Notes: generated from the sequence alone by a model not told the origin. A stretch of 64,000 nucleotides of DNA from Candidatus Chloroploca asiatica (GCF_002532075.1 NZ_LYXE01000090.1:124001-188000); one strand, 5' to 3'. Shown: positions 25,710 to 35,176, counted from the stretch's first letter. Translations and numbers: made by a program.

Positions 25710-25874
25710 ATGTACGTGAAAGAGATAGTGTACGATCCCGAAACCCGTGACTTTGCGATGTACCTTGATGGAGACCTCGTTGGGTTTGCCCGCACCTATC
25801 ATGAAGCCGAGAGCACACTGGACGAACTGGTCTACGAACTGTTGCGGAATGGGTATGTGCGAGAGGCAGCCTGA
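25710..25874 (+). CDS. 54-aa protein under a consensus promoter
   Basis: A small acidic protein beginning MYVKEIVYDPETRDFAMYLDG, predicted as a beta-hairpin followed by a helix (HEAESTLDELVYELL). AAGGTG lies about 8 nt before the ATG. It has its own perfect promoter, so it is probably abundantly expressed. I do not recognise a characterised family; the fold could be a small regulatory or antitoxin-like protein, but no toxin gene is beside it. Function unknown. Confidence 0.7.
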   Translation: MYVKEIVYDPETRDFAMYLDGDLVGFARTYHEAESTLDELVYELLRNGYVREAA

Positions 25875-25884
25875 GCTTGCATTG

Positions 25885-25912
25885 TTGCCGTGCGCACAGA
25901 ATCCGTTATAAT
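25885..25912 (+). promoter_or_regulatory. Promoter of the His-rich small gene
   Basis: TTGCCG (25885-25890), 16-nt spacer, consensus TATAAT (25907-25912), 57 nt before the ATG at 25969. Confidence 0.65.
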
Positions 25913-25968
25913 GCTGAGAGCAGTGGCGCTCGTGTGAAGCGTCACATCTGTGCCAGAGCGAGGTCAGG

Positions 25969-26208
25969 ATGGCTCAACAGCACTGGTGGCAGCGGGCAAT
26001 AGCTGCAATTGATCGGGAATACGAGCGTCGTATTCGTGCGGCGAGTCTCGTAACGGAATATGGGGTTAGCCATCATCACCATGATGAGCACGATGATGAT
26101 GGTGAGGTCGCCGAGATTATGAACATCCCGAAAGGCACCCGTATTGCACATCGTCCCTCAGATATGCCCATAGCTGCATCTTCTGTTGATGAGCAACCAG
26201 AGCGTTGA
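25969..26208 (+). CDS. 79-aa protein with His/Asp-rich stretch
   Basis: An amphipathic N-terminal helix (WWQRAIAAIDREYERRIRAASLV) is followed by HHHHDEHDDDGE at about residues 35-46, a likely metal-binding segment. The rest is low-complexity. GAGG precedes the ATG at close spacing and the gene has its own promoter. I do not recognise the family. It lies 72 bp upstream of yebC. Confidence 0.6.
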   Translation: MAQQHWWQRAIAAIDREYERRIRAASLVTEYGVSHHHHDEHDDDGEVAEIMNIPKGTRIAHRPSDMPIAASSVDEQPER

Positions 26209-26280
26209 GTCCCTGTCATCCGGGACACAGAGGCAGTCGTGCAAACGAGCACATAGAAGCATTGACGGAGGTACGAGCGC

Positions 26281-27036
26281 ATGTCCGGCCACTCGAAATG
26301 GCATACGATTCGGCGATCCAAAGGCGTTGCGGATCAGCGTCGCGGGCAACTGTTCACCAAACTTGCGCGTGATGTCACGCTTGCCGTACGTGAGGGTGGG
26401 AGTGGTGATCCTGATATGAATTTTCGCTTGCGTCTTGCGATTGACAAGGCAAAAGCGAATAATATGCCCAATGATAGCATTCAGCGTTCGATTGATCGTG
26501 GCCTGGGTAAAAACAACGAGGCGGCAATCGAAGAGGTTTTCTATGAAGGGTATGCCCCTGGAGGGATCGCGCTACTGATTGAGACGGCAACCGATAATCG
26601 TAACCGCACCAATTCTGATGTACGCTCAGCGATCAACAAAGCTGGGGGCAATCCTGGTGAGCCAGGTTCAGTGAGCTGGATGTTTGAGCAGAAGGGCTTG
26701 CTCACCGTCGATCTGACCGGGAGTAGCCTTGATATTGATGAAGTGCAGTTGATGGTGATTGACGCCGGGGCTGACGATGTCGAGGTTGATGGTGAAGCAC
26801 TTGAGATCTATTGTGAATGGACCCAACTCAATGCCGTACGCCAGACACTGCTTGAGCACCAACTCCCGCTGACCGGTGCAGAAAAGACCATGCGCCCAAA
26901 GACGCTGGTGCAACCCGATGAAAAAGATGCCCTTGCCGCCATGCGTTTGATGGAGAAACTCGAAGATCTTGACGATGTACAGAAGGTCTACTCGAATCTC
27001 GACATTACCGAGGAACTGGCTGCCAGATTTGAGTAA
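26281..27036 (+). CDS. yebC: YebC/PmpR-family regulator or translation factor
   Basis: A 251-aa protein starting [14 protein letters not shown], the family signature, with the standard three-domain length. YebC-type proteins were long called transcription regulators, and some are reported to help ribosomes through proline-rich stretches. GGAGG lies 9 nt before the ATG. It is followed 9 nt later by ruvC; yebC-ruvC linkage is common in bacteria. Confidence 0.95.
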   Translation: MSGHSKWHTIRRSKGVADQRRGQLFTKLARDVTLAVREGGSGDPDMNFRLRLAIDKAKANNMPNDSIQRSIDRGLGKNNEAAIEEVFYEGYAPGGIALLIETATDNRNRTNSDVRSAINKAGGNPGEPGSVSWMFEQKGLLTVDLTGSSLDIDEVQLMVIDAGADDVEVDGEALEIYCEWTQLNAVRQTLLEHQLPLTGAEKTMRPKTLVQPDEKDALAAMRLMEKLEDLDDVQKVYSNLDITEELAARFE

Positions 27037-27045
27037 GTTAGTATC

Positions 27046-27540
27046 ATGCGAACGCTAGGCATTGATCCCGGGCTGGCAACAATGGGTTGGGGAATTGTTG
27101 AGGAACAAGGTGGTCAGTTACGCCTGATAGCAGTTGGCGCACTGACCACACCAGCGGGCACGCCGCTTCCTGAACGGTTGCACTACCTGTACAATGAACT
27201 GTGCAGGCTGATCGCCGAGCATCGCCCACAGTCAGCTGCGATTGAAGAGCTCTTTTTTGGCAAAAATGTCAACACTGCACTGACCGTCGGGCAGGCACGC
27301 GGGGTTGCCCTGCTCGCACTGGTGCAGGCGCATGTGCCTGTCTTTGAATATAAGCCTACGGTCGTCAAGCAGGCTGTAGCTGGTTATGGCGGGGCAGATA
27401 AAAAGCAGATGCAAGAGATGGTGCGGATGACACTTGATTTAAACCTCGTGCCCAAACCCGATGATGCAGCTGATGCGCTTGCGATTGCTATTTGTCATGT
27501 CTATAGTAATCCGATGTTGCGTCGCCTCGGTGAGGCATAA
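27046..27540 (+). CDS. ruvC: Crossover junction endodeoxyribonuclease RuvC
   Basis: Holliday-junction resolvase, 164 aa. The RNase H-like active site includes Asp7 (GIDPGL), Glu67/Glu68 (AIEELFFGKN) and the C-terminal aspartates in KPDDAADALAIAI. The length is normal. No ruvA or ruvB is present here. Probably co-transcribed with yebC and with the unknown gene that follows 10 nt later. Confidence 0.96.
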   Translation: MRTLGIDPGLATMGWGIVEEQGGQLRLIAVGALTTPAGTPLPERLHYLYNELCRLIAEHRPQSAAIEELFFGKNVNTALTVGQARGVALLALVQAHVPVFEYKPTVVKQAVAGYGGADKKQMQEMVRMTLDLNLVPKPDDAADALAIAICHVYSNPMLRRLGEA

Positions 27541-27550
27541 ACGAACAATA

Positions 27551-28246
27551 ATGTCAAAACGACGTACGGGGGCACCCGCAGATCTTGAAGAGGTGTACCC
27601 CGATCGCTTTATAGTGCATAATCCTGCGGTTGGTCCAAGCCTGCGTGGCGAGGGTGATCGTGAGGGCGATCGTTTTGTCCTGACGTCATGGCGACGCGAG
27701 GGCTTCCTGGCACGTGTCCGTGGGAAAACATTTGTCGTGCTGACCCTCGCCGATCAGATTACGCTGCTTCCTCCATTGCCCCGCGTGACGACATCGGGTG
27801 CGCCCATTCTCTATACACCCGGACAAGGGCAACGGGTGAGTTATTTTGCCGGCGTGATCGGGTGGCAACCTGCTGCGGAGGCGCTCGATGCACCGGGAGC
27901 ATATCATCTGGTTGATGGATCGGTTATCCGACGGCGTAGAGGGCGCGGCCCCGGTCACTACTACCACGTACGCAAGGGTAAACTGGTCACCCTTGATGAA
28001 GATGAGGCCCTGAGGTATGGCTATGCAATAACTGCCCATACTCAGACACAGGTCGTGGTTGCCTATCAAGGGCATGATGGGCAGTACCAGATACCGGATC
28101 TCTTGCTGCCAAATGCCCATCGTACCCTGCTTGGACGCTTGATTGTTGGCAAGCAGGGTGAGGATTACGCTTTTGGGCCTGAGGCACTGGGCTTGATCGA
28201 GGTATTGCTGGGGACGCTGGGGATTGAGCTTGACCTTGAGGGATAA
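27551..28246 (+). CDS. Unknown protein after ruvC
   Basis: A 231-aa soluble, mainly beta protein with basic patches (RRRRGRGPGHYYHVRKGK). It opens MSKRRTGAPADLEEVYPDRF. The frame extends upstream into ruvC, but the ATG at 27551 lies just past that stop. I do not recognise a domain. Spacing suggests one transcript with yebC and ruvC, ending at the 20-bp hairpin at 28255. Confidence 0.65.
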   Translation: MSKRRTGAPADLEEVYPDRFIVHNPAVGPSLRGEGDREGDRFVLTSWRREGFLARVRGKTFVVLTLADQITLLPPLPRVTTSGAPILYTPGQGQRVSYFAGVIGWQPAAEALDAPGAYHLVDGSVIRRRRGRGPGHYYHVRKGKLVTLDEDEALRYGYAITAHTQTQVVVAYQGHDGQYQIPDLLLPNAHRTLLGRLIVGKQGEDYAFGPEALGLIEVLLGTLGIELDLEG

Positions 28247-28254
28247 CCACTGGC

Positions 28255-28299
28255 GGTCTCACCTCTCTTGCCAGTTTCGCTGGCAAGAGAGGTGAGACC
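28255..28299. terminator. Bidirectional hairpin between the ruvC operon and the GH gene
   Basis: A 20-bp perfect stem (GGTCTCACCTCTCTTGCCAG) with loop TTTCG between convergent genes. No U tract. Confidence 0.75.
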
Positions 28300-28322
28300 A
28301 TCAGGATTGTTTGAACCCAACG

Positions 28323-29633
28323 CTAGCGTCCCTGTTTGGCCTTTAACTCAGCGATCGTGCTTTGCACAGCCAGGAATGAAGGTCGCGGACTCCAATCGGG
28401 GTTGAGGATACCGAAAGAACCCTGTTCGTGATTGGGGTCAAGCCCATTTTCAGCTTTGGTGACAGCAAAGTTCATATTCCAGAGGAACATATTGCCGACG
28501 AAGGGATAGAGCTCGAAGGTACGGCGCATTGCCCCGGTAATATATTCGGCCTGTTGTTCGAGGGAGACAAAGTTGCCAAATTCATAGCCGGGAGTGACAT
28601 TAGGGGTAGCCCAGCCATACTCGGTAATCCAGATACGCTTATCGGCCATACCATACTCTTCCATCCAGCCACGCACCTTTTCGATATGGCGGAAATAGTG
28701 GGTGGAATCATCGTTCCAACAGCGATCAGGGGCTGGTTCGCACCCCTCGATAAAACTGGGATTATCAGGCCAGAGCGTATCAGGGGGGTTAGCAGCGCCA
28801 CCGGGATGGACGGCCTGGATGTCGAAGTAGTTCCGCACCTCGCCGCCATTGTAAGTATACATTGCCTGGTAGAACTCTCGGTCAGAGAGCGCAACCGAAG
28901 GATTGGTCACTGCACTTGACGAAGAAGCTGCGGCAAGCACGAGGGCATCGGGATCAATGGCCTTGATGCGCTCGTAAGCAAGCTTCAGCATTTCGACATA
29001 GCGGCCAACATCAGCCGTCGTAATTGTGCCACCCGTCTCGTGGGCAAGATTCGGTTCATTCCAGATCTCGTAGGCGTGGATCTGGCCCTTATAGCGTTCG
29101 GCGAGCACAGCCATAAAATTGGCAAAAGTGGCCGGGTCATCAGGGAGACCATTGGTTGCGCTATACGCGGTAGGTGAGCGCACAACATTGACGAGCAAGC
29201 GCACCCCATAGGCATTGGCGGTAGCGACAATCGGATCAATCTCGTCCCAGGCCCAGATCCCATTGACTGGATCTTCGATATCGCGCCAATAGATCTGCTG
29301 GCGCACCCAATCAAACCCAGCATTGCGGGTCAATTGGAGGACGCGCTCGCGGTCGGTATAGTAGAGGTGGGCGACAACCCCGAATTGCAGATCGTCGGGA
29401 TCGAGAGAGATCGCGGTCGGTTCTGCGGTTGGAGCATCCGACGAGCCACTAGTGGGAGGCGTCGGTAGCACCGGAGTATCTGCGGGTGTTGCAGGATCAG
29501 GAACGGTAGTCGGAACAGATACGGCCGAGGTCGGCCCTGGATCAACCGTTGGCGCGCTGCCACAGGCCGCAATGAGTGGCACGAGCATCATCAAGATCAG
29601 CAGAGCACTGAACCTGGATTGCCGGTAAGACAT
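28323..29633 (-). CDS. Lipoprotein glycosidase, clan GH-A TIM barrel
   Basis: A 436-aa exported protein. Lipobox IAAC ends at Cys24, followed by a Pro/Thr/Ser linker to about residue 75. The barrel contains WNEPN with probable acid/base Glu193 and IWITEYGWAT with probable nucleophile Glu338, the clan A pattern (GH5/GH39-like). The exact family and polysaccharide cannot be told from sequence. AAGGAG precedes ATG 29633. It is a paralogue of the next gene on the same strand, and a terminator separates the two. Confidence 0.82.
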   Translation of the reverse strand: MSYRQSRFSALLILMMLVPLIAACGSAPTVDPGPTSAVSVPTTVPDPATPADTPVLPTPPTSGSSDAPTAEPTAISLDPDDLQFGVVAHLYYTDRERVLQLTRNAGFDWVRQQIYWRDIEDPVNGIWAWDEIDPIVATANAYGVRLLVNVVRSPTAYSATNGLPDDPATFANFMAVLAERYKGQIHAYEIWNEPNLAHETGGTITTADVGRYVEMLKLAYERIKAIDPDALVLAAASSSSAVTNPSVALSDREFYQAMYTYNGGEVRNYFDIQAVHPGGAANPPDTLWPDNPSFIEGCEPAPDRCWNDDSTHYFRHIEKVRGWMEEYGMADKRIWITEYGWATPNVTPGYEFGNFVSLEQQAEYITGAMRRTFELYPFVGNMFLWNMNFAVTKAENGLDPNHEQGSFGILNPDWSPRPSFLAVQSTIAELKAKQGR

Positions 29634-29757
29634 CGCACAACTCCTTCTAAGACAAGGATTTAGGAGATAGAGAACAGGAACTAGGTCGAGCACATCAGGA
29701 TGCGATGCACCCTCAGGACTGTAAAGTAGCCTGAAAGCTTGTCTAAGACTGGAAAAT

Positions 29758-29785
29758 GGCTCAGGAAGACATTGCTTCCTGAGCC
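29758..29785 (-). terminator. Terminator of the larger GH-A gene
   Basis: An 11-bp perfect stem GGCTCAGGAAG/CTTCCTGAGCC with a 6-nt loop. On the minus strand it is followed by ATTTTCC. It lies 24 bp past the stop at 29809. Confidence 0.8.
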
Positions 29786-29808
29786 ACCATACCTAGACAT
29801 CTACGCTA

Positions 29809-31602
29809 TCAGCGTTTCGGAAACGCCTGAAGAGCATTATAGACAGGCCGTGGGCTCCAATCAGGATTGAGCACCCCAAAGGCAGCCTGTTCATGCAACG
29901 GATTGCCTTCATAGGCCCAAGGGATCGCAAAGTTCAGGTTCCAAACGAACATTGCGCCAACCCATGGTGCCCAGTTATTGCGCCCAATTTCGAGGGCACG
30001 CACGGTCCATTCGGCCTGCTGTTGGAACGAAATCCGATTACCATACTCGTAGCCAGGAGTATTATTGGCCGTAGCCCAACCGAACTCGGTGATCCAGATC
30101 TGATAATCACCCATCCCGTTCGCAACGAGGACATTGCGGGTATCCTCAATACGGCGGAAGTAGAACTCGCGGCTATTGCGCCAGTTGGGGCCAGGGCCGG
30201 GATTGTCAGGCCACATCGTATCAGGGGGATTGTACTGACCACCGGGATGCAGACCGATAGCATCAACGCTTGCGCGGAAGCGCGGATTGATGGCCATCTG
30301 GCGAACAAATTCGGTATCGCTAATAGCGATATCGGCGCGGTTCGTTTCGGTGCTCGTCGGGGCACCACTGACGACAATCGCATTGGGGTCAGCGGCCTTG
30401 ATCGGGCCATAAGCAGCGGCGAGCATATCAACATAATAGTCGGCACTCGCAACACGCCCGCCAATACCACCATCGGTAGCACAATCACCACCGTTTTCAC
30501 AGGCGCGATTCTGTTCATTCCAGATCTGATAGGCCTGAACGCGACCGCGGTAGCGAGCGGCCATCTGGCCCATAAAGTTACCAAAATCGCGGAAGTTCTC
30601 GCGTCGTGGCATCCCGGGACCACCGGCCCAATCAGGGGCCGAGACCACACTGATCAAGAGCTTGACCCCCTGGTTGCTCGCATCGGCCACGATATCATCA
30701 AGTTCGGCCCAGTAGATCGCGCCAGAGCGGTCATGCAGGTCACGCCAGCGGATCTGCTGCCGAATCCAGGGCATGCCGGCATTTTTGGCGAGGGTTAGCG
30801 CACGATTGCGATCCTGCCACGCCGTACCCTGCCCATAGAGATGGGCGTTGAAACCGTAGATGAACGGCTGGGGCAGTGAATCCGCCGCACTGCGTGGGTT
30901 AAAGGCAGGATTGTTGCGATGGAACTTGTCACGATACTCGTTGCCAAGAAGACCGAGCAGAATGCGATAACGAGGATCAGGCTGATTGGGATGCCACTCC
31001 ATACGCTGGCGCTCAAAGTACTGCACCCAGTAGGTCTGCCCATCGGCCTGATTGACCTCCTGGAACTGCTCACTGAGGGGATAGCCAAAGACCTCTAGGC
31101 CACCATTGCGCTGCCAGAAATCACGGAACGGCGCAGGGCTATTGCGCAGCGTATGGCCGCTTTCGGCAAACCAGGTACCATCACCGGGGTTACCGACGCG
31201 CTGGAAGGCGGGCTCATTCTCACGACCACGAGCGAGTTGCTGGCCCATCAAGCGACCAAGCACATAAAACCGGTTACCCTGCTGACCAAAATTCTGAGGA
31301 TGCTCTTCGAGTACCGCGCGCTCGAAATATTGCACACGATAGTACTGACCAGGATTAGTAAAACTCTCTTCGATGAAGGGTGCCGAGATGGGGAACCCGA
31401 GTACGAAGAGGGCATTCGGCGTATTCCGCCATTTCTCAAGGAAACCATTGACAGCGGCCTGGCCCGTTTCGCTAAAATAACGAGCCTGGAAGGGAGGGAA
31501 GGTATCGGGGACACTTGGCTGGGCAACGGTAGGGCGGGGCCATGCAAGCATGGTAGCCATCATTGCGACCAGCACCAGGGCGACGATGATCCGTCTGGCC
31601 AT
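29809..31602 (-). CDS. Secreted GH-A glycosidase with two N-terminal repeats
   Basis: A 597-aa exported protein. The signal peptide covers residues 1-27 (PTVAQ). Two related modules follow at about 40-127 and 144-226, each with ESG/ETG, an aromatic W, GYP or GFP-(I/L)-S, VQYFER, E-x-HP and LG-x-(L/M)-G. The TIM barrel is at about 248-595 with WNEQN (acid/base Glu363) and IWITEFGWAT (nucleophile Glu506). The modules may bind glycan or cell wall. GAGGAG lies 7 nt before ATG 31602. The barrel is closely related to the lipoprotein downstream, indicating tandem duplication. Confidence 0.82.
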   Translation of the reverse strand: MARRIIVALVLVAMMATMLAWPRPTVAQPSVPDTFPPFQARYFSETGQAAVNGFLEKWRNTPNALFVLGFPISAPFIEESFTNPGQYYRVQYFERAVLEEHPQNFGQQGNRFYVLGRLMGQQLARGRENEPAFQRVGNPGDGTWFAESGHTLRNSPAPFRDFWQRNGGLEVFGYPLSEQFQEVNQADGQTYWVQYFERQRMEWHPNQPDPRYRILLGLLGNEYRDKFHRNNPAFNPRSAADSLPQPFIYGFNAHLYGQGTAWQDRNRALTLAKNAGMPWIRQQIRWRDLHDRSGAIYWAELDDIVADASNQGVKLLISVVSAPDWAGGPGMPRRENFRDFGNFMGQMAARYRGRVQAYQIWNEQNRACENGGDCATDGGIGGRVASADYYVDMLAAAYGPIKAADPNAIVVSGAPTSTETNRADIAISDTEFVRQMAINPRFRASVDAIGLHPGGQYNPPDTMWPDNPGPGPNWRNSREFYFRRIEDTRNVLVANGMGDYQIWITEFGWATANNTPGYEYGNRISFQQQAEWTVRALEIGRNNWAPWVGAMFVWNLNFAIPWAYEGNPLHEQAAFGVLNPDWSPRPVYNALQAFPKR

Positions 31603-31927
31603 GCATTTTCTCCTCATGTTGTGTCAGCAAAGGTCTTTACGCCTGAACCTTTTGCTAACAATTGTAGCATAGAAGCCTGATATCTGTCTGATGGTGTGCT
31701 GAATGGAAAATTAGGTTTCACTGTCTGTATCGATACTGGTTGCTGAATGTGGTGAAGACCGGTGTGCGGTTCCGACCAGGGCTATTCAGGTAGGCGAAAT
31801 GTGGAGGTGGAATGGATCGGTCAGGCGGCGCAAACCAGGACATCTATGCATCTAGGTGGTTCCTATCAGACCGAGGCGATTATACGTGGATGCTGACTGA
31901 CCGTCAAGCGTTGGGGGGATTGATAGA

Positions 31928-31972
31928 GCGTGGGCAGCGTTCTGGAGCGTAGCCCCAGAACACTGCCCACGC
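31928..31972. terminator. Terminator-like hairpin in the 31603-32006 gap
   Basis: Arms GCGTGGGCAG-x-GTTCTGG and their complement, with one mismatch, lie 35 nt past the FMO stop. The remaining 320 bp of the gap hold no gene or promoter I can support. Confidence 0.65.
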
Positions 31973-32006
31973 CGTTTAGGGTGGCAGGCTTCAACTTTGG
32001 CCTGGA

Positions 32007-33809
32007 TCACGCCGTATGATAGACTTCGGCGAGGCCATAGACAGGGGTTGGAAGGCCTTCGAAGCGAGCTTTGAGTTGCAGGGCAAGAAATTGGGAGTAG
32101 TGACGGGACTGGTGGAGGTTGCCACCGTGAAACCAGAGTCCTTCCTGGCGGGTTGGTTTCCACATATTGCGTTGCTCGCCTTCCCAGGGGCCGGGATCTT
32201 TGGTAGTATCCGAACCGAGGCCCCAACATTTACCGACTTTGTCGGCGACCTCCTGGGAGATCAGGCGGGCGGCCCAGCCATTCATTGAGCCATAGCCAGT
32301 GGCGTAGACAACAAGATCGGCAGGAAGTTCGGTTCCATCGGTGAGCACCACCGCATCTTCGGTGAGATAGGCAACATCGTGGCCGCTCTTGAGCTTGATC
32401 TTGCCATCAATGATCAATTGCGAAGCGCCTACATCAATATAGTAGCCCGAGCCGCGGCGGAGGTACTTCATAAAGAGGCCGGAGCCATCATCGCCCCAAT
32501 CGAGCATAAAACCTGCGGCGCTCAATTTTTCATAAAAATCCGCATCCCGCCGGGCCATCTCCTGATAGATCGGAATCTGGAACTCGTGCATAATTTTGTA
32601 GGGGATCGAGGCAAAGATGAGGTCGGCTATATCGGTGGTGATGCCATTCGCGACAGCTTGTTCGGAATAGAGGCCACCGAGGGCCAGTTCCATCAGCGTA
32701 TCTGAACGGGCAATGTGCGTTGACGAACGCTGCACCATGGTCACATCGGCCCCATGTTCCCACAGAGCAGCGCAGATGTCGTGCGCGGAATTATTCGACC
32801 CGATCACGACACACTTTTTGCCACGAAATTCTTCGCCACCCGGATGCTTGCTGGAGTGGTGCTGGACACCCTTGAACTTGTCAGCTCCGGGAATACTGGG
32901 GACGTTAGGTACACCAGACATGCCGGTAGCAAGCACGAGTTGTTTGGGACGTAACACGACCTGCTCACCCTTACGCTCAACCACAACCTCCCATTCGCCA
33001 GTGGCCTCGTCATAGTGGGCCGACTTCGCCTCGGTCGAGGTCCAGTAATTGAGTTCCATCACCTTGGTATACATTTCGAGCCAGTCACCGATTTTATCTT
33101 TGGGAGCAAAGACGGGCCAGTGATCGGGGAAGGGGATATAGGGGAGGTGATCGTACCAGACCGGGTCGTGGAGGCAGAGTGAGCGATAGCGCTTGCGCCA
33201 CGAGTCGCCGGGGCGTTCGTGTTTTTCGAGGATGATTGTAGGGACATTGAGGCGCTTGAGGCGCGCACCGAGGGCAATGCCACCCTGTCCACCGCCAATA
33301 ATCAAGACATAGGGCTGTTTGGTGTAGCCGAGTTCGGCCTCTTCCTGTTGCTTGCGCTCGAGCCAGATCTGACGATTCGGGACAATACCGTGCTCAACGC
33401 CGCGAGGGCGTGTTCGTCCGTGTGGTTCTTCGTAACCTTTGAGCTCGATCATTGTGGTCAGAAGAGTCCAGCAATGATCACCTTTGAGGCGAAGATGGCC
33501 TTTGCCACGGGCAAGCCTAGTTTCAAACGTAAACCAACTCTCAGTGACTCCACCGGCCTCGGTCGCTTCACCTTCAATACGCCACGCATGGGGTTGCACC
33601 TGATTGAGCGTGGTTTCAAGCATGGCCTGAATCGCGTCACGACCCTCTATGGTCTTGATATTCCAGGTAAAAGAGACCAGATCACGCCAGTAACTATCGG
33701 CATCAAAGAGCGCCGTTGCTCCCGCTATATCCCCCTGCTCAAGGCTGGTTCCGAAAGCATCCAGCCACTTCACGACTCGTTCGGTCGGCATACGTGTCGC
33801 CTCGCTCAT
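32007..33809 (-). CDS. Flavin-containing monooxygenase-like oxidoreductase with NTF2-like N terminus
   Basis: A 600-aa cytosolic flavoprotein. Residues 1-150 resemble an NTF2/SnoaL domain (EQGDIAGATALFDADSYWRDL). Then comes a two-dinucleotide flavoprotein: FAD motif GGGQGG near 173-178, an NAD(P) motif CVVIGSNNSAHD, and ATGYG close to the C-terminal third, as in FMOs and Baeyer-Villiger-type enzymes. AAGGAG precedes ATG 33809. The substrate is unknown. It stands alone between hairpin and accessory region. Confidence 0.85.
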   Translation of the reverse strand: MSEATRMPTERVVKWLDAFGTSLEQGDIAGATALFDADSYWRDLVSFTWNIKTIEGRDAIQAMLETTLNQVQPHAWRIEGEATEAGGVTESWFTFETRLARGKGHLRLKGDHCWTLLTTMIELKGYEEPHGRTRPRGVEHGIVPNRQIWLERKQQEEAELGYTKQPYVLIIGGGQGGIALGARLKRLNVPTIILEKHERPGDSWRKRYRSLCLHDPVWYDHLPYIPFPDHWPVFAPKDKIGDWLEMYTKVMELNYWTSTEAKSAHYDEATGEWEVVVERKGEQVVLRPKQLVLATGMSGVPNVPSIPGADKFKGVQHHSSKHPGGEEFRGKKCVVIGSNNSAHDICAALWEHGADVTMVQRSSTHIARSDTLMELALGGLYSEQAVANGITTDIADLIFASIPYKIMHEFQIPIYQEMARRDADFYEKLSAAGFMLDWGDDGSGLFMKYLRRGSGYYIDVGASQLIIDGKIKLKSGHDVAYLTEDAVVLTDGTELPADLVVYATGYGSMNGWAARLISQEVADKVGKCWGLGSDTTKDPGPWEGEQRNMWKPTRQEGLWFHGGNLHQSRHYSQFLALQLKARFEGLPTPVYGLAEVYHTA

Positions 33810-34059
33810 ACTCTACTCCTTGTCACATCATCATTGACGTAGCACTCTCCCTGAGACTACGATGATTCAGGCTCGCACCAGGCTTGAACAACGCTGTTCA
33901 GGTGGCAACGCAACCACGATGCGGCCCAGGCCGTGCTGCTTCGGAGCGCACGACTAGGCCAAAAGGACACGCTGGCAAGGTGTGTCACATGTGCTCGCAC
34001 AGATTTCATACTCAGGGTAGATATAGTATAGCATATATATTATGTGGGTGAGGTACTGA

Positions 34060-34290
34060 TTGGGGGCGCGAGGCGATGCGAGCTCAAGGCTGAGTGATTT
34101 GACCAATGCGTTCAATCCCGCCCGGGCAATATCGGGGATTGCGCCGCCAGAAAGCGGTAAGCGCGTGCGATTCGAAGTAATCATGACCACGCGTGCATGC
34201 GCCTGGGCAATCAACCGCGGGATCGCGGCTTTCGCGAGGGCAAGCTGTGCCCTGCGGCTTGTTGGGCAGGCGCTCAGTTGATGGCCGTGA
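34060..34290 (-). pseudogene. Remnant of a short-chain dehydrogenase gene
   Basis: The minus-strand reading gives KAAIPRLIAQAHARVVMITSN and then ARAGLNALVKSLSLELAS. This matches the catalytic-serine and YxxxK region of SDR enzymes but with Tyr/Lys degraded (IARAG instead of YxxxKAG). The nucleotide-binding N terminus and the C terminus are missing. Clearly a decayed fragment, not a functional gene. Confidence 0.6.
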
Positions 34291-34301
34291 AGGGCTGCGG
34301 C

Positions 34302-34526
34302 TTACCGCCCGAGTGCAATTGAACCCGCTACCCGGATAGCGGCGGTGCCTCCCAGCCAGATCGTGCCGTCGGAATCGAACTCCACTTCGATCCTACCATC
34401 GCGGCCCAAGACTCGCCCTTGCGCGGCGATGTAGCGCGATGCGGTGAGCACCCCGTTGCGCCGAATCACGGCGGCGACGCAGCCGTTGCCGCTACCGCAC
34501 ACTCCGTCCTGGGGATGCCGTTGGCT
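34302..34526 (-). pseudogene. C-terminal remnant of a PhzF-like isomerase gene
   Basis: The reading PQDGVCGSGNGCVAAVI, followed by a beta-strand tail ending GGTAAIRVAGSIALGR, matches the end of PhzF/diaminopimelate epimerase-fold proteins. An in-frame stop precedes it at 34527-34529 and the N-terminal two thirds are absent. It lies next to the SDR remnant; both are probably relics of deletion or recombination. Confidence 0.55.
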
Positions 34527-34552
34527 CTAAGGAATCGTAAATACTTTTTGCT

Positions 34553-35176
34553 TCATTCTATGATTGATGAGGCAATAGGAAGACCTGTCATTGACGTAAG
34601 GATGCCCATAATCTTTTCCACGTTGTCAATATAATATTCTCGGTCATCAATACGAATAACATCGGTTTCAAGTTGGAGAAATCGCCAGTTTGTTCCTGTG
34701 GTAACGGCTCCATAAATAATGGGAATGCTATTTTGTTCCCGCTCATTAAAGCGTTGTGCTGCAATCATTGCGGCAATGCACTGCGCAAATCCTCCTTTGA
34801 TATTCTCATTTTTTGCTTCAAAAATAATGAGTACTGGTGCGCTGATAAAGAGTTGTTGCGATGATTGTGAAATAATGTAATCACAAATTCCATTGAGTCC
34901 TTGCGTAGCATCAACCGAAAAATCGACGCCAGAGAATAAACTCGTTGTTCGCCCGGTCTGCTTCCGCAATTCGACCAAAATAGGCGCAATAAGGAGTTCT
35001 GACCGTACTTTTTCTGTGTTGATGGCAAGGGCAAGAGACAGCGTTTCATGCAACGTTTCGGTCAGCCAGGCACTGACGGGAACACTTGGGGTCTCTGAGA
35101 ATAAAGCGACATTTTCATCAATGATAAGATGAAAGCGCTGCTTCAGATCGACGAGTTTGAAATCACTGTAGGCCAT
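34553..35176 (-). CDS. PD-(D/E)XK nuclease-fold protein of unknown role
   Basis: A 207-aa protein with Asp99 (GICDYI) and Glu120-Ala-Lys122 (IIFEAKNENIKGG), the PD-(D/E)XK nuclease signature, plus a supporting Glu near residue 60 and Gln131-Cys in the following helix. AAGGAG precedes ATG 35176. Base composition is more AT-rich than in the flanking core genes, as in other accessory genes here. Such proteins are widespread in filamentous bacteria; whether it cuts DNA is unknown. No methyltransferase partner is intact nearby. Confidence 0.7.
   Translation of the reverse strand: MAYSDFKLVDLKQRFHLIIDENVALFSETPSVPVSAWLTETLHETLSLALAINTEKVRSELLIAPILVELRKQTGRTTSLFSGVDFSVDATQGLNGICDYIISQSSQQLFISAPVLIIFEAKNENIKGGFAQCIAAMIAAQRFNEREQNSIPIIYGAVTTGTNWRFLQLETDVIRIDDREYYIDNVEKIMGILTSMTGLPIASSIIE

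Noticed and set aside
26067-26105. HHHH stretch resembling an affinity tag
   Set aside because: It sits inside a native-looking small gene with its own promoter and acidic residues; no vector sequence is nearby.
29893-30798. Open frame of 301 codons on the plus strand
   Set aside because: It is antisense to the GH-A gene, whose protein has a signal peptide and catalytic motifs; composition explains the open frame.
34261-34290. A third attC-like core (GTTGGGC at 34261)
   Set aside because: No matching RYYYAAC core or inner boxes at proper distance; the bases are part of the SDR remnant.
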